Positions 25,383 through 36,904 of a stretch of 64,000 nucleotides of DNA are shown here, in pieces; positions within the stretch are counted from its first letter, which is position 1; the number at the start of each line of letters is the position of its first letter. Both the position numbers and the translations under genes were made by a program. The DNA is from Siphonodentalium dalli (Eukaryota; Mollusca; Scaphopoda; Gadilida; Siphonodentaliidae): positions 14,711,287-14,775,286 of the forward strand of contig CP136061.1 of the NCBI GenBank assembly GCA_032622095.1. The letters are read 5' to 3'. Under the pieces are notes generated by a model. The model had not been told where the DNA came from. It made no database searches and saw nothing but the letters and a program-made list of their open reading frames with translations.

Positions 25383-25505
25383 TATATCAGCAAGACGCAC
25401 AAACACCGTAGCTAAATCAGCAAGATGCACAAACACCGTAGCTGAATCGGCAAGACGCACAAACACCGTAGCTAAATCAGCAGGAGACACATACGCCATA
25501 GCTGT
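25383..25505. repeat. 30-bp repeat array, right part of a split array
   Basis: ATCAGCAAGACGCACAAACA, CCGTAGCTAAATCAGCAAGA and close variants repeat four times. It continues the array at 22500-22660. Confidence 0.85.
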
Positions 25506-28099
25506 TATGTGTGGTATATTAGATGTTCTCTCTTACTCACAACTCACACACATACTGACATACATTTCACACATATAAATATCTTGCAAATTATCATGGA
25601 TATGAGATAAAAAATATAATAATAGCTTCTTTCAAAATTTCAGTTAAAACAAACTTGTTTCTTTGCTTTATTGTGTGTTCTCTTGTTTGGTTTAGTGTGT
25701 GTTCTCTCCCTCAGACTCAGTCGTAACAAGTGCTGGTGCACTCATCCTTTGAACCTGTTGATCCGAAAATTCCATATCGCTATTTCTGTTTTAACGACAC
25801 TCGACTTCATGCGATGGCATCTATATGTGATATTTACTACCATCGTAAATAAATTGCATTCTATCTTCAAACATCCCCGATTGCGCCAATACCTTTATTG
25901 AGTTTTCACTTTCGGTATCGGCTTGGTGTTAGATTTCATAAGATATGTAACGACGTGAAAACGAATCCACCCCCGAGATTGAAATCTGAATCAGCTGCCA
26001 AGAACACGCAGAATTCAGGACATTTTCCAGATAATGCCATGAATTGCACCTATACCCACAGGGAAGAACGCCCGTATCTTTCAACAGTAACTGCTCACTC
26101 TCTATGTCCCGTTCAGATGATCAAAATAGATACTTCATATTAATCGATACTTCATCTTAATCGAGAACGATCTTAAACGGGCTTGGCTCATTCGGGAATC
26201 CAAATTGTGCCAACGTAGTTTAGAAGTATATATGTATACAGTGTGTTGACTCGTACACGAAGTGTTGATATATCGCCTCCATTATAATGCCCTGAAAAAT
26301 ATGTGCCATGGTCACAACCAGCTGTATCGAACAGAAGAAAGTAAACACTCTTTTTGTGTTTACCATATCAGTATAATACAATAACACTGAACGCTCTTTT
26401 CTGTTGAATGCCGTGCAAATGGCTGCTTAGTGTTTGGGATCCAAACATCGTGTTCAAAGTTGTAATTCGTATTTCTTCAATTGGTCTATATGTAATATAT
26501 AACTGCTCTTAGGAAGGTAGTTCAAGTATTATCGACATATTTCGATACCTGGAAAAATACAAAAGGATGATATGAATCGTACGTGACACGTAGTGGAGCA
26601 ACCAGACATGATGGGCCTCAAATTTGCCTTTTTTCGGCGACATAACGCTAAGAATAATTTATGTAACATCATGCAGTGGTCACGACGGAGACGACATGCC
26701 AAATTGAAAAGACGTGTCGTGGATTGTAAAATCTTGTCTGGATTCTCTTCATGACTTCTTCATTTTTAGTTTTCATTAAGTTGACCAACGAAATTGGTCT
26801 AAATTAAATTAATAGACATAAATCACATGTGAATTCTTCGTAAGTTGTGAATTAAGTAGTTACTGTCACGTGACAATTTCTCCAAAATCTATACCCGCGA
26901 TCTTGAAAAATCACTGATGGATATAGAAAATATTATATGACGTCGTTCACCTGCCTTATGTATAAGCACCCTTGGTGGTTGCTAATATGAGTATGTCTAT
27001 CTTGAAGGGTAAACCGTTTTACCATTTCAAGAAAACGCCAAAAACATCTGTTCTTTGTTTTCAAGAATGTAACTCAGTACAGTCATGTATGGGATCATCT
27101 GATACTGTAAATACACGTACATAACTAAGGTATATATAGGCCCTAATGTCAGGGATCCGAGAATACATTAGTATACATTCATTAAGGATAAAATTCCGAA
27201 CTTCTGCTGTTTAAGTGCGATCTGGACGACTTGAACATTAAGCTTGAATATAGGCGTCGCTTTGAAAGAACCTAACCTGCGGTCAAATTTCGGCGGTTAT
27301 AATTATAAACGATACCCTTCATTCATTTCGGGGAGCGAGAAGCCTGTGTGATGTGGCGTATAACCACATTATCGTTATATCCGGTAACATATGTCCGACG
27401 AGAATCATTTCCTAGTCTTCAAGTTAATTTGCCGTTGATTAGTGGCATTTAGCCTTGGTGTAATCAGTTGACTTGTGTCACTTGATGTTGAGTAGTGACA
27501 TACAGCCGCCATGATATCACTTGATTTGCTGGTAGTATAAAACTAGATGTATCGCCCATCTCTTGAAGCATAGTTCAATGTGACTGACGAGATGTGTGGC
27601 TTGCGTTGACCTTGTCCAATTTGTACGTAAAACTTTCCAACTGTCGGAGAATGCAGATACATAGACGAGGCATTGAGCCACGGACCACCGTGGCCATAGG
27701 GCATTATCCAACTAAACTCTACGTGTGAGTCAACAGATCCAACTTCGAGACATTCTCCTCTAACTGGTACCTCAAACTGTCTGAAATCTCAACGTAATAC
27801 CACAATGGCTTATCTGCTCGCTAAAGCTCGTGCGGTAAATCATTAATCCCACTGGTGGTGTAAATTTGGTATTCAGAAACACTACGTGTGTATTTTATAT
27901 GTTAGCAACCCCCAGATGGGATTCGATGCCTCTCGTAGACTGTCGTAAATCGACTGCTCTTTCTCGCTTAGGTTAGAAAGAACTAAATCTGGCCTCAGTG
28001 TTAACGTCTGTAAAGTAAAAGTACATGACTCATACGTTCGCGAAGACCAAATTTGTGCCCACAATTCGAAAGCCAATACACAGCCACAATCTCCCGTCA
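25506..28099. other. 2.6 kb without recognisable genes
   Basis: Several 60-80 codon open frames exist (25671-25901, 25898-26143, 27517-27711, 27882-28100) but none shows a family motif, a repeat or a convincing splice context. At 26581-26604 a 24-bp sequence is the exact reverse complement of 11507-11530, so part of this region may be an old dispersed repeat. Confidence 0.4.
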
Positions 28100-28319
28100 T
28101 ACAGTAATGCCCTAAATAATCGACTCCTTAACCACAGCAGAACTATGGGTAATTTTTCAGGATTTAGTCAGAAATATGGGTTGTTGCCATTCATCGGAAA
28201 GCTCTCAGTGAGAGCTTTTCGATGAATGGCAACAGGCAATTATTTCCGACTAAATCCTGAAGAAAAAAACACATAATTAAGCCGTGGTTAAGGAGTCGAT
28301 TATTTAGGGCATTACTGTA
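28100..28319. mobile_element. mariner-like palindromic MITE with TA duplication
   Basis: The ends are CAGTAATGCCCTAAATAATC and its exact reverse complement. The arms continue through ATCGACTCCTTAACCAC, an imperfect segment, and GTTGCCATTCATCGGAAAGC to a loop at GAGAGCTCTCAGTGAGAGC. TA flanks each end (28100-28101 and 28318-28319), as for Tc1/mariner elements, although TCA on both sides is an alternative reading. The roughly 216-bp element has no coding capacity. A deleted relative is at 16972. Confidence 0.88.
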
Positions 28320-28336
28320 TCACGTAAAAACCATAA

Positions 28337-28715
28337 TAATTAAAGACATATTATGTACTTGTTCGGATGCGTGAAACTGATAAGTTGGTATTTATGTGCT
28401 ACGCCAACTGTAGGAATGTAATATTCTACTAACATCACCGAAAATCTCAAGCAAATCGACCATAGAAAACATTGTCTGAACTACGCTAAATTGTAAATAT
28501 TTACTACTAGAATCGGGACGCTTCTATCGACGATAAACTAACGTAAACGAATTCGCCATCGGCAGTCACTGCATTTAATTAATAAGAATGCACGTATGAC
28601 GGTGTGTGTTGTCAATTTATATTTATATTTGTAAAAATAACTACTTTGAACAAGATTGTGTTCCATTTCTATTTGATCACCCCACCGGAGTTTCACATCA
28701 CTTTAAACGTATTTA
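28337..28715. repeat. dispersed repeat, partner of 18486-18885
   Basis: Carries the same ordered phrases as the 18.5-kb copy (AATTAAAGACATATTATG, TGTCTGAACTACGCTAAATT, ATAACTACTTTGAACAAGA) in the same orientation. It begins within 20 bp of the MITE right end. From 28735, CTCTAGAACAAGAACAACTC resembles phrases at 31488 and 31698, suggesting another decayed array. Confidence 0.75.
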
Positions 28716-28841
28716 GTTCCTTCAAACCTCAGTCAGACGCCACGACATCTGCTCTAGAACAAGAACAACTCAGAGAGCAACCGCGCAATGATGAGCTGTT
28801 ATACATGTATAACTATTTTATGCGTTTATTCTTTGATCAAT

Positions 28842-29142
28842 AGAGGCTTCGGTGGCTCAGTCTGTTATGGGTGCAACTCCAAGCCGTCTCGTCCTCCAGC
28901 GCTGGCGACGAGGGTATCAAATCCACATGCTTCCATGATGGACTTTGTAACTTGAAATCGTCATCTGGTTGAGTTTCCAGTTACTCGCCGATGGCCGGTG
29001 GTTTGCCGCACATGATTTATCAGCCATTGAAATTACTGTTAGATTAGCCGCTAATGTGCGGATTTCCATCACCAAAAAACCTGACAATGTTGTGATATGG
29101 CATTACTTGCTGAAAGCGACACTAAACCCCAATCAATCAATC
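28842..29142 (+). mobile_element. tRNA-derived SINE, copy 1
   Basis: The head CGGTGGCTCAGTCTG...TATCAAATCC keeps degenerate pol III A and B boxes. A shared body follows (ACTCGCCGATGGCCGGTGG, TTTGCCGCACATG, ATTGAAATTACTGTTAGATT) and an AATCAATCAATC tail. It aligns throughout with 50436-50744. It is not a functional tRNA gene because the arms do not pair into a cloverleaf. No clear TSD was found for this copy. Confidence 0.85.
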
Positions 29143-29195
29143 TCAGATACATGAATTCTTTACGGGATATTGAAAACATCGTAGACGAACATTGT

Positions 29196-29518
29196 TAGAA
29201 GTTAGATACTTATGTCACGATGTGTTCAGTGGCCTCCCGATAGAAGTTAGATACATGTTTGTCACGATGTGTTCAGCGGCCTCCCGATATAAGTTAGAAA
29301 ATGTATGTCACGATGTGTTCAGCGGCCTCCCGATAGAAGCTAGATAATGTATGTCACGATGTGTTCAGCGGCCTCCCGATATAAGTTAGATAATGTATGT
29401 CACGATGTGCTCAGCGGCCTCCCGATAGAAGTTAGATAATGTATGTCACGATGTGTTCAGCGGCCTCCCGATAGCAGTTAGATAATGTATGTCACGATGT
29501 GTTCAGTGTCCTCCTGAT
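29196..29518. repeat. 46-bp tandem repeat, 7 copies
   Basis: CACGATGTGTTCAGCGGCCT and CCCGATAGAAGTTAGATAAT alternate at 46-bp period with few substitutions; the first and last copies are the most diverged. Confidence 0.95.
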
Positions 29519-29529
29519 TGGCGTTTATC

Positions 29530-30002
29530 AATAATCATCATCGTCACCATTACACCGGCATTGTTATCGTCATCAACAGCAGCGTCATCATCAACAACAT
29601 TACCGCCATCGTCATCATCATGATGATCATCATTACCATCACCGTCATCGTCATCATCATCGTCATCGTCGTTGTCGTCACCGTTACATCAACAACATTG
29701 TATTCGTCACCATCGCCATCATCATAATCAACAACATTACCGCCATTGTCACCGTCATCACCATCGCCATTATCATCAGCATTACCGCCATTGTCACCGT
29801 CATCACCATCGCCATTATCATCAGCATTACCGCCATTGTCACCGTCATCACCATAGCCATTATCAACAACATTACCGCCATTGTCACCGTCGTCACATCG
29901 CCATTATCATCAGCATTACCGCCATTGTCACCGCCATGACCATCGCCATTATCATCAACATTACCGCAATTGTCACCGTCATCACCATCGCCATTATCAT
30001 CG

Positions 30003-30035
<33 letters not shown>

Positions 30036-30292
30036 GTATTGTCATCACAACAGTTATCACCATCATTAGCATCATTACCACCATCAGCAGCATTGTCATC
30101 GCCATCATTAGCATAATCTCCACCATTAGCAGCAGCATCATCAGCAGCAGCTGCAGCATTTTCATCACCACAGTCATCGCCACCATTACATTCTACATTA
30201 TTATTACACAATCAATGTCGCCTTCGTCGTCACCAACCAATCGTGTTCATCAGCATCAGCATCATAACATCACCACCATTATCACAGCATCG
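29530..30292. repeat. ATC/ACC trinucleotide-rich tract with 45-bp sub-repeat
   Basis: CATCATCATC and ATTACCGCCATTGTCACC words dominate, and a 45-bp unit (ATTACCGCCATTGTCACCGT start) repeats several times between about 29725 and 29990. A 246-codon His-rich plus frame and several minus frames result from the composition and are not accepted as genes. The tract resumes at 31380 beyond a hAT-like insertion. Confidence 0.9.
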
Positions 30293-31379
30293 CTGTCGCC
30301 TAGGGTCCTGCGAATTGGATATTTTGATAATCGAATCGAATATCGAATCGAATTCACGAAATCGAATCGAATATCGAATCGAATCATATCTGTGTGTTGC
30401 ATTCTCAATTAGGTATGTTTTGTCAACGATTAGATTATTTGTGAAACGTTCTATGAACTACATGCATGAAGTTCCATCAAAACTTATGTGGCGATAAACC
30501 GTCGTTTGATATACAATTAACTTCAATTTATAATTGTCAAGAAAACAAAGCAGATTAAAACGTCCATGCGGCCATCACAACGATTAATATATTACCACTA
30601 AACGGATTATCAAACTAAAATCACACGAAATTTCTACAGTTTGTATGTACATGCAAAATTGCAAATCGGCATTCGGAAACACCCGCTGTTATAAACTTGA
30701 AGACGCAACAACAGTCGCAGTGTAGCCTATTCGTGTATTGGTTGATGCTTCTTGAACAAATTATTCCATAGATGGGTCATTGTCCCAGATGCTTGCGATT
30801 TATACACCGTGCATGTGACATTCATCACACGTGCCTGCAGCTGTATCATGTTTAAAATAAACATGAATGATGGACGACATTGTGTCCATTGTAAAAGAAA
30901 ACTCCGAAACTGAAAGTCAACTTCAAAAGAGAACAGTGCCAAAATGCACTTTTCGACACCAGGAACATGTGTTGTTTACATTCTCACCCATATTACATAA
31001 CGCGGAATCGAATAGACGATGGATAACGCTATCGGTAGCCCAGTCTCATAGCTATTATAATTTACCGCGTCGTCGCTCCATTGGCTATCTGCTAGCTTTT
31101 GCTACCATTTTAAAGCTATATAATTCAGACGTATTTAGACGTCCTATCGTGGCTAATTGTTGGCTATGTACAATAAGAATTATAATGTGCATATATACAT
31201 AATTTTCTGGAATTAAATGCCAAAAACAGCTAAGATCGACATGTGTACTTGTCCTGAAACAGCCTACTTTTCCCCGTCATAGTATATTCGAAATTTCGAG
31301 TTGGCAATTTCGACTCGAATTCGAATCGAAATTTGACTTTCGATCGAATATCGAATATTCGCAGGAGCCTACTGTCGCC
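30293..31379. mobile_element. hAT-like non-autonomous element with exact 8-bp TSD
   Basis: The element at 30301-31371 begins TAGGGTCCTGCGAAT and ends with the reverse complement of TAGGCTCCTGCGAAT, one mismatch. CTGTCGCC is repeated exactly on both sides (30293-30300, 31372-31379), the 8-bp length typical of hAT. The sub-terminal DNA at both ends is rich in ATCGAATCGAATATCGAA words. The interior of about 900 bp contains a 111-codon open frame (30867-31202) without transposase motifs, so the element is treated as non-autonomous. Confidence 0.9.
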
Positions 31380-31948
31380 ATCACTCCAACTTCAGCATCA
31401 GCTTTGCCACCATCATAGTCATGGCCATCATAACATCAACATCATTATGTCGCCATCGATGTCGTCATCACTCAGACACCATCAACAATGCTTTAGATCA
31501 GGAACATATCGGAAAGCAACCGCAATGGTGATATGGTATATGATATAACAATTATGTTGATTCGTCTCGATGTAACCTGATTGATGTCACACTAACTTAG
31601 TTCATAAAATATTCGTATAACTCCCAGATGGCCGGTGTCTAGCCTATTCCGCAGGTGGTAATTCGACTAATATGCATATTCAATCAGACGGCATCATATA
31701 TGCTTTAGAACACGAACAAATGAGAGAGAATCTGATTGATGGTTTGGTATATGATATGACTGTGGCTCTGACTTGTCACAATGAAACCAGATACAATACA
31801 CACTAGCATATTTCCCAGGACACGTTGTCGGATCAAGTGATTCGTCGCCGTGCAATGACGACGTCCCGTTGTTTCATGTTGTTACGACGTCCCGTTGTTT
31901 CATGTTGTTACGCATAGTTTGGGTAACAAAACCATATCCGGGATTCAC
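31380..31948. repeat. resumed ATC tract, then decayed repeats
   Basis: CAGCATCAGC/CATCATAAC words continue the interrupted trinucleotide tract to about 31495. At 31488 and 31698 similar phrases (GCTTTAGATCAGGAACA, GCTTTAGAACACGAACA) mark two diverged copies of a unit of about 200 bp, also seen at 28750. GACGTCCCGTTGTTTCATG occurs twice at 31860-31909. Confidence 0.6.
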
Positions 31949-34643
31949 GTGCCAGTGAGTTATATCCTATTCAGGTGGCGGTGTGAGTGGGAAATGCCAG
32001 TGAGTTATCTCCTGCCCAGGTGGCGGTGTGAGTGGGAGATGCCAGTGAGTTATCTCCTGTTCAGGTGGCGGTGTGAGTGGGAAATGCCAGTGAGTTATCT
32101 CCTATTCAGGTGGCGGTGTGAGTGGGAGATGCCAGTGAGTTATCTCCTGCCCAGGTGGCGGTGTGAGTGGGAGATGCCAGTGAGTTATCTCCTGTCCAGA
32201 TGGCGGTGTGAGTGGGAGATGCCAGTGAGTTATCTCCTATTCAGGTGGCGGTATGAGTGGGAGATGCCAGTGAGTTATCTACTGCCCAGGTGGCGGTGTG
32301 AGTGGGAGATGCCAGTGAGTTATCTCCTGTCCAGGTGGCGGTGTGAGTGGGAGATGCCAGTGAGTTATATACTGCCCAGGTGGCGGTGTGAGTGGGAGAT
32401 GCCAGTGAGTTATCTCCTATTCAGGTGGCGGTATGAGTGGGAGATGCCAGTGAGTTATCTACTGCCCAGGTGGCGGTGTGAGTGGGAGATGCCAGTGAGT
32501 TATCTCCTGTCCAGGTGGCGGTGTGAGTGGGAGATGCCAGTGAGTTATCTCCTGTCCAGGTGGCGGTGTGAGTGGGAGATGCCAGTGAGCTATCTCCTAT
32601 TCAGGTGGCGGTATGAGTGGGAGATGCCAGTGAGTTATCTACTGCCCAGGTGGCGGTGTGAGTGGGAGATGCCAGTGAGTTATCTCCTGTCCAGGTGGCG
32701 CTGTGAGTGGGAGATGCCAGTGAGTTATCTCCTATTCAGGTGGCGGTGTGAGTGGGAGATGCCAGTGAGTTATCTCCTGCCCAGGTGGCGGTGTGAGTGG
32801 GAGATGCAAGTGAGTTATCTCCTGTCCAGGTGGCGGTGTGAGTGGGAAATGCCAGTGAGTTATCTCCTATTCAGGTGGCGGTGTGAGTGGGAGATGCCAG
32901 TGAGTTATCTCCTGCCCAGGTGGCGGTGTGAGTGGGAGATGCCAGTGAGTTATCTCCTGTCCAGATGGCGGTGTGAGTGGGAGATGCCAGTGAGTTATCT
33001 CATATTCAGGTGGCGGTATGAGTGGGAGATGCCAGTGAGTTATCTACTGCCCAGGTGGCGGTGTGAGTGGGAGATGCCAGTGAGTTATCTCCTGTCCAGG
33101 TGGCGGTGTGAGTGTGAGATGCCAGTGAGTTATCTACTGCCCAGGTGGCGGTGTGAGTGGGAGATGCCAGTGAGTTATCTCCTATTCAGGTGGCGGTATG
33201 AGTGGGAGATGTCAGTGAGTTATCTACTGCCCAGGTGGCGGTGTGTGTGGGAGATGCCAGTGAGTTATCTCCTATTCAGGTGGCGGTATGAGTGGGAGAT
33301 GCCAGTGAGTTATCTACTGCCCAGGTGGCGGTGTGAGTGGGAGATGCCAGTGAGTTATCTCCTGTCCAGGTGGCGGTGTGAGTGGGAGATGCCAGTGAGT
33401 TATCTCCTGTCCAGGTGGCGGTGTGAGTGGGAGATGCCTGTGAGCTATCTCCTGTCCAGGTGGCGGTGTGAGTGGGAGATTCCAGTGAGTTATCTCCTGT
33501 CCAGGTGGCGCTGTGAGTGGGAGATGCCAGTGAGTTATCTCCTGCCCAGGTGGCGGTGTGAGTGGGAGATGCCAGTGAGTTATCTCCTGCCCAGGTGGCG
33601 GTGTGAGTGGGAGATGCCAGTGAGTTATCTCCTGTCCAGGTGGCGGTGTGAGTGGGAGATGCCAGTGAGTTATCTCCTGTCAAGGTGGCGGTGTGAGTGG
33701 GAGATGCCAGTGAGTTATCTCCTGCCCAGGTGGCGGTGTGAGCGGGAGATGCTAGTGAGTTATCTCCTGCCCAGGTGGCGGTGTGAGTGGGAGATGCCAG
33801 TAAGTTATCTCCTGTCCAGGTGGCGGTGTGAGTGGGAGATGCCAGTGAGTTATCTCCTGCCCAGGTGGCGGTGTGAGTGGGAGATGCCAGTGAGTTATCT
33901 CCTGTCCAGGTGGCGGTGTGAGTGGGAGATGCCAGTGAGTTATCTCCTGTCCAGGTGGCGGTGTGAGTGGGAGATGCCAGTGAGTTATCTCCTGCCCAGG
34001 TGGCGGTGTGAGTGGGATATGCCAGTGAGTTATCTCCTGTCCAGGTGGCGGTGTGAGTGGGAGATGCCAGTGAGTTATCTCCTGTCCAGGTGGCGGTGTG
34101 AGTGGGAGATGCCAGTGAGTTATCTCCTGTCCAGGTGGCGGTGTGAGTGGGAGATGCCAGTGAGTTATCTCCTGTCCAGGTGGCGGTATGAGTGGGAGAT
34201 GCCAGTGAGTTATCTCCTGCCCAGGTGGCGGTGTGAGTGGGAGATGCCAGTGAGTTATCTCCTGCCCAGGCGGCGGTGTGAGTGGGAGATGCCAGTGAGT
34301 TATCTCCTGCCCAGGTGGCGGTGTGAGTGGGAGATGCCAGTGAGTTATCTCCTGCCCAGGTGGCGGTATGAGTGGGAGATGCCAGTGAGTTATATCTTCC
34401 CCAGGTGGCGGTGTGAGTGGGAGATGCCAGTGAGTTATCTCCTGCCCAGGTGGCGGTGTGAGTGGGAGATGCCAGTGAGTTATATCCTGTCCAGGTGGCG
34501 GTGTGAGTGGGAGATGCCAGTGATTTATCTCCTGCCCAGGTGGCGGTGTGAGTGGGAGATGCCAGTGAGTTATCTCCTGCCCAGGTGGCGGTGTGAGTGG
34601 GAGATGCCAGTGAGTTATCTCCTGTCCAGGTGGTGGTGTGAAT
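31949..34643. repeat. 45-bp minisatellite, 60 copies, open in frame
   Basis: Sixty units of 45 bp keep one plus-strand frame open for 916 codons (31895-34645), reading a 15-residue period around MPVSYLLPRWRCEWE. The minus strand is open too (period around TATWAGDNSLASPTH). Units fall into classes by YLLP, YLLS and YLLF, and between about 32130 and 33050 these alternate mainly as F-P-S trimers of 135 bp. There is no signal peptide, non-repeat domain or splice signal. Uniform open frames on two strands are expected from a 3n-length unit lacking stops, so I call this a minisatellite rather than a gene. Confidence 0.93.
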
Positions 34644-34649
34644 GAAAGA

Positions 34650-35707
34650 TGACAGTGTGTTGTCCCCCGCCCAAGTAGCCCTCAGACTAGTTTGGTCAAA
34701 CCAGATAACTATGGTATAAGTGCTAATTGGTATATAGACAATTATTGACAATTTGTATCGTGTGGATATACCCCCTCAGATGCAAGATATGTGGACATTT
34801 ATAAATATTCAGATTATGCCTCGTCATATATTACTATTATTTTAAATAAAGATCTAGTTTGCCACATGTTGTGTTAGTTGACTGACATTAAAGGTGCATT
34901 ATTTCCATATATGTGCACGTGTATTTTTTAAATTTAAACTACAGCAGTCAGATGCTCGTAGCCCGTTTATATATAACCATGGGTATATGCCAGATATAAC
35001 CGTACAAAAAAACGCGGTGCTTTTGACCGTGTATTTATCCATGGTGTGTGTCCCTGTGGTTGTCCGTAACCTGGTGTTATTGCTTTGAAAGGTAATCATG
35101 TTCGACTGGTGTTGTTAGATTGGTAATGAGATTAGCGGTTTCTATGTCTTGTCTGGTCATATTTACTTTGTCTGAAATAGACGCTTTTTATACTAGATTT
35201 TGCGCAACAGGAACGTATGAAAATCGCACGTCGAATTGGCTTAAGGGTTTTTTTTAAAAGAAAAAGTATTTGCATGATTTAGAGAGGCCAACAGAACGAT
35301 ACAATATACTATATGCGACTGCTTCAATTTGGGTTTATTTGGATGTCTTTAGTGTATTTTTTGTGATTATGAGAGCTCACTTACCCCCTGATTACTGCTC
35401 CATATGTGGTCTTCTCCTTTAACATATCTATATGATTTCAAACAGGGGTGGCGCCAGAATATCTCCGACCAGGTGCTATACGATTCCCCGACAGGGGGTG
35501 GGGCGGGCTTTAGCTACCAGGTTGACCATTGCAGATCTCACCGACGGGGTTGCTACCCCCCCCCCCCCCCCCGACAGGGGTGCGGTGCGGATTAACCCCC
35601 TGACCCCCCCCCCCCCACATGTGCCACCCAACACAACATGATTTAGTATCGATGATTTCTCGTCTTCAGTGAATGCAAGACCGCGCTATTAGCATTGGGT
35701 GCCAAGC
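34650..35707. other. no gene recognised; poly-C tracts
   Basis: AT-rich DNA without recognisable genes. Poly-C/G tracts occur at about 35560-35618. 34942-34990 is one arm of a 49-bp perfect inverted repeat whose other arm is at 36722-36770. Confidence 0.5.
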
Positions 35708-36770
35708 AGGGACGTGCATACATGTGGTTTTGCAGGGGTCTTACCCCCAAACTGTAAAAAAAAAACCTAATGCAACATTAGTTGGAAAAGTCACACCAAA
35801 ATTAGGTTGAAATTGTTCTCGTAGTTTGATTTTCCAACAATTTCTTAGTGACCAATTTGTTGTTTTTAGACAAACATTTGCATATTTCCTTTTCATTTGG
35901 AAAATTCTGGATTGAAATGGCCATCAGTTGGGAAGTTTTAAACCTATAAGGGTGAGTGTCATGTTGAAATTTTCCCCGAAGTGGAAAGCATGAAGCCAGT
36001 CTAGATGCTAGGATTGTCCAATTTTCCTGTTCAGATTTTCAAAATGTTTTCGCATCGGGACGTCCACTCGTGTTTCATGTGCCCTTGCCAGTAATTACTT
36101 GCTAATTAATTTAAGAAAAAATAAATCGAGGTGTAAATTTGTCTGGCGTTATACCAACAGATATTTGGATTTTATAATCTCATACTGGGCCGAACCATCC
36201 TTTTAACCCCCTACATGGCTAGTGGCCACAATACTACTGGTCCATTTAGAATATGCTACCATATAGTAGTCTGTGAGGGAACATTTGGTGAAAATCAAAG
36301 CCGCGGGTGGGGGGGGGGGGTCCAAATTGAATTAGGCAAATTTATGAGTTTGCTGTGGTTCAATGGGGTGGTGCAGTTGGAAATTCCAAGGTGGAGACCC
36401 CCCTCCCCAACGGAAACCCCTCTAGCCAAGTCTCACGTGCCATATGTACCAGACTCAACCTCGTGACTTAGTTTCTGCTTTCGGCATAGACCTATTTGTT
36501 TTCTATCCGAGAATACACTGCACCGGCGGCAATATATTGACCATACTCTAAATGAAAACGCTTCAGTGGCGATCACACGGTAACGTCGTGCTGCAAGTAA
36601 GACGATAATTGTGTTGTAGAAATGATACGGAAGACTGATTGTCAAAAAACGCAATATCAAAATACACAGGGCATGACTTGTCGATCCAAACTATGTAGTG
36701 TGTTTTCTTTGTGTAATTCACGCATATACCCATGGTTATATATAAACGGGCTACGAGCATCTGACTGCTG
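34942..36770. repeat. 49-bp perfect inverted repeat pair 1.73 kb apart
   Basis: 34942-34990 (starting CAGCAGTCAGATGCTCGTAG) is exactly reverse-complementary to 36722-36770. Identity stops abruptly on both sides. The pair brackets poly-C DNA and one TTGGAAA-family element. It could mark the ends of an old composite element or two inserted pieces of one sequence. Confidence 0.85.
35708..36438. mobile_element. TTGGAAA/poly-C interspersed family, copy 2
   Basis: It starts CAGGGACGTGCATACATGTG and GGGGTCTTACCCCC, and contains CAACATTAGTTGGAAAAG, TTTGATTTTCCAACAATTT and GATGCTAGGATTG. It ends CCCCTCTAGCCAAGTCTCA, an imperfect inverted match to the CAGAGACGTGGC start of other copies. The imperfect inverted ends suggest a hAT-like non-autonomous element. 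The TSD was not resolved. Confidence 0.65.
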
Positions 36771-36904
36771 ATATTTATTGTATCTTTTATCGACCACATA
36801 TCGTAAAACGATATGTCCGCAATTCGTCATGCAACTAATGCAACCTCAAATCATCGTTGTTCGGTACATATATACAGGTTTGTTGACATTATACCGCAGT
36901 CATC

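Noticed and set aside
28842-28925. tRNA gene at the start of each SINE
   Set aside because: A- and B-box-like words are present, but the acceptor and anticodon stems do not pair and the body continues into the SINE core.
29672-30412. 246-codon His-rich open frame and Asp/Met-rich minus frames
   Set aside because: They are products of ATC/ACC trinucleotide composition, with competing frames on both strands; the right end crosses into a hAT-like insertion.
30867-31202. 111-codon frame inside the hAT-like element
   Set aside because: It has none of the conserved hAT transposase residues and is far too short; probably chance.
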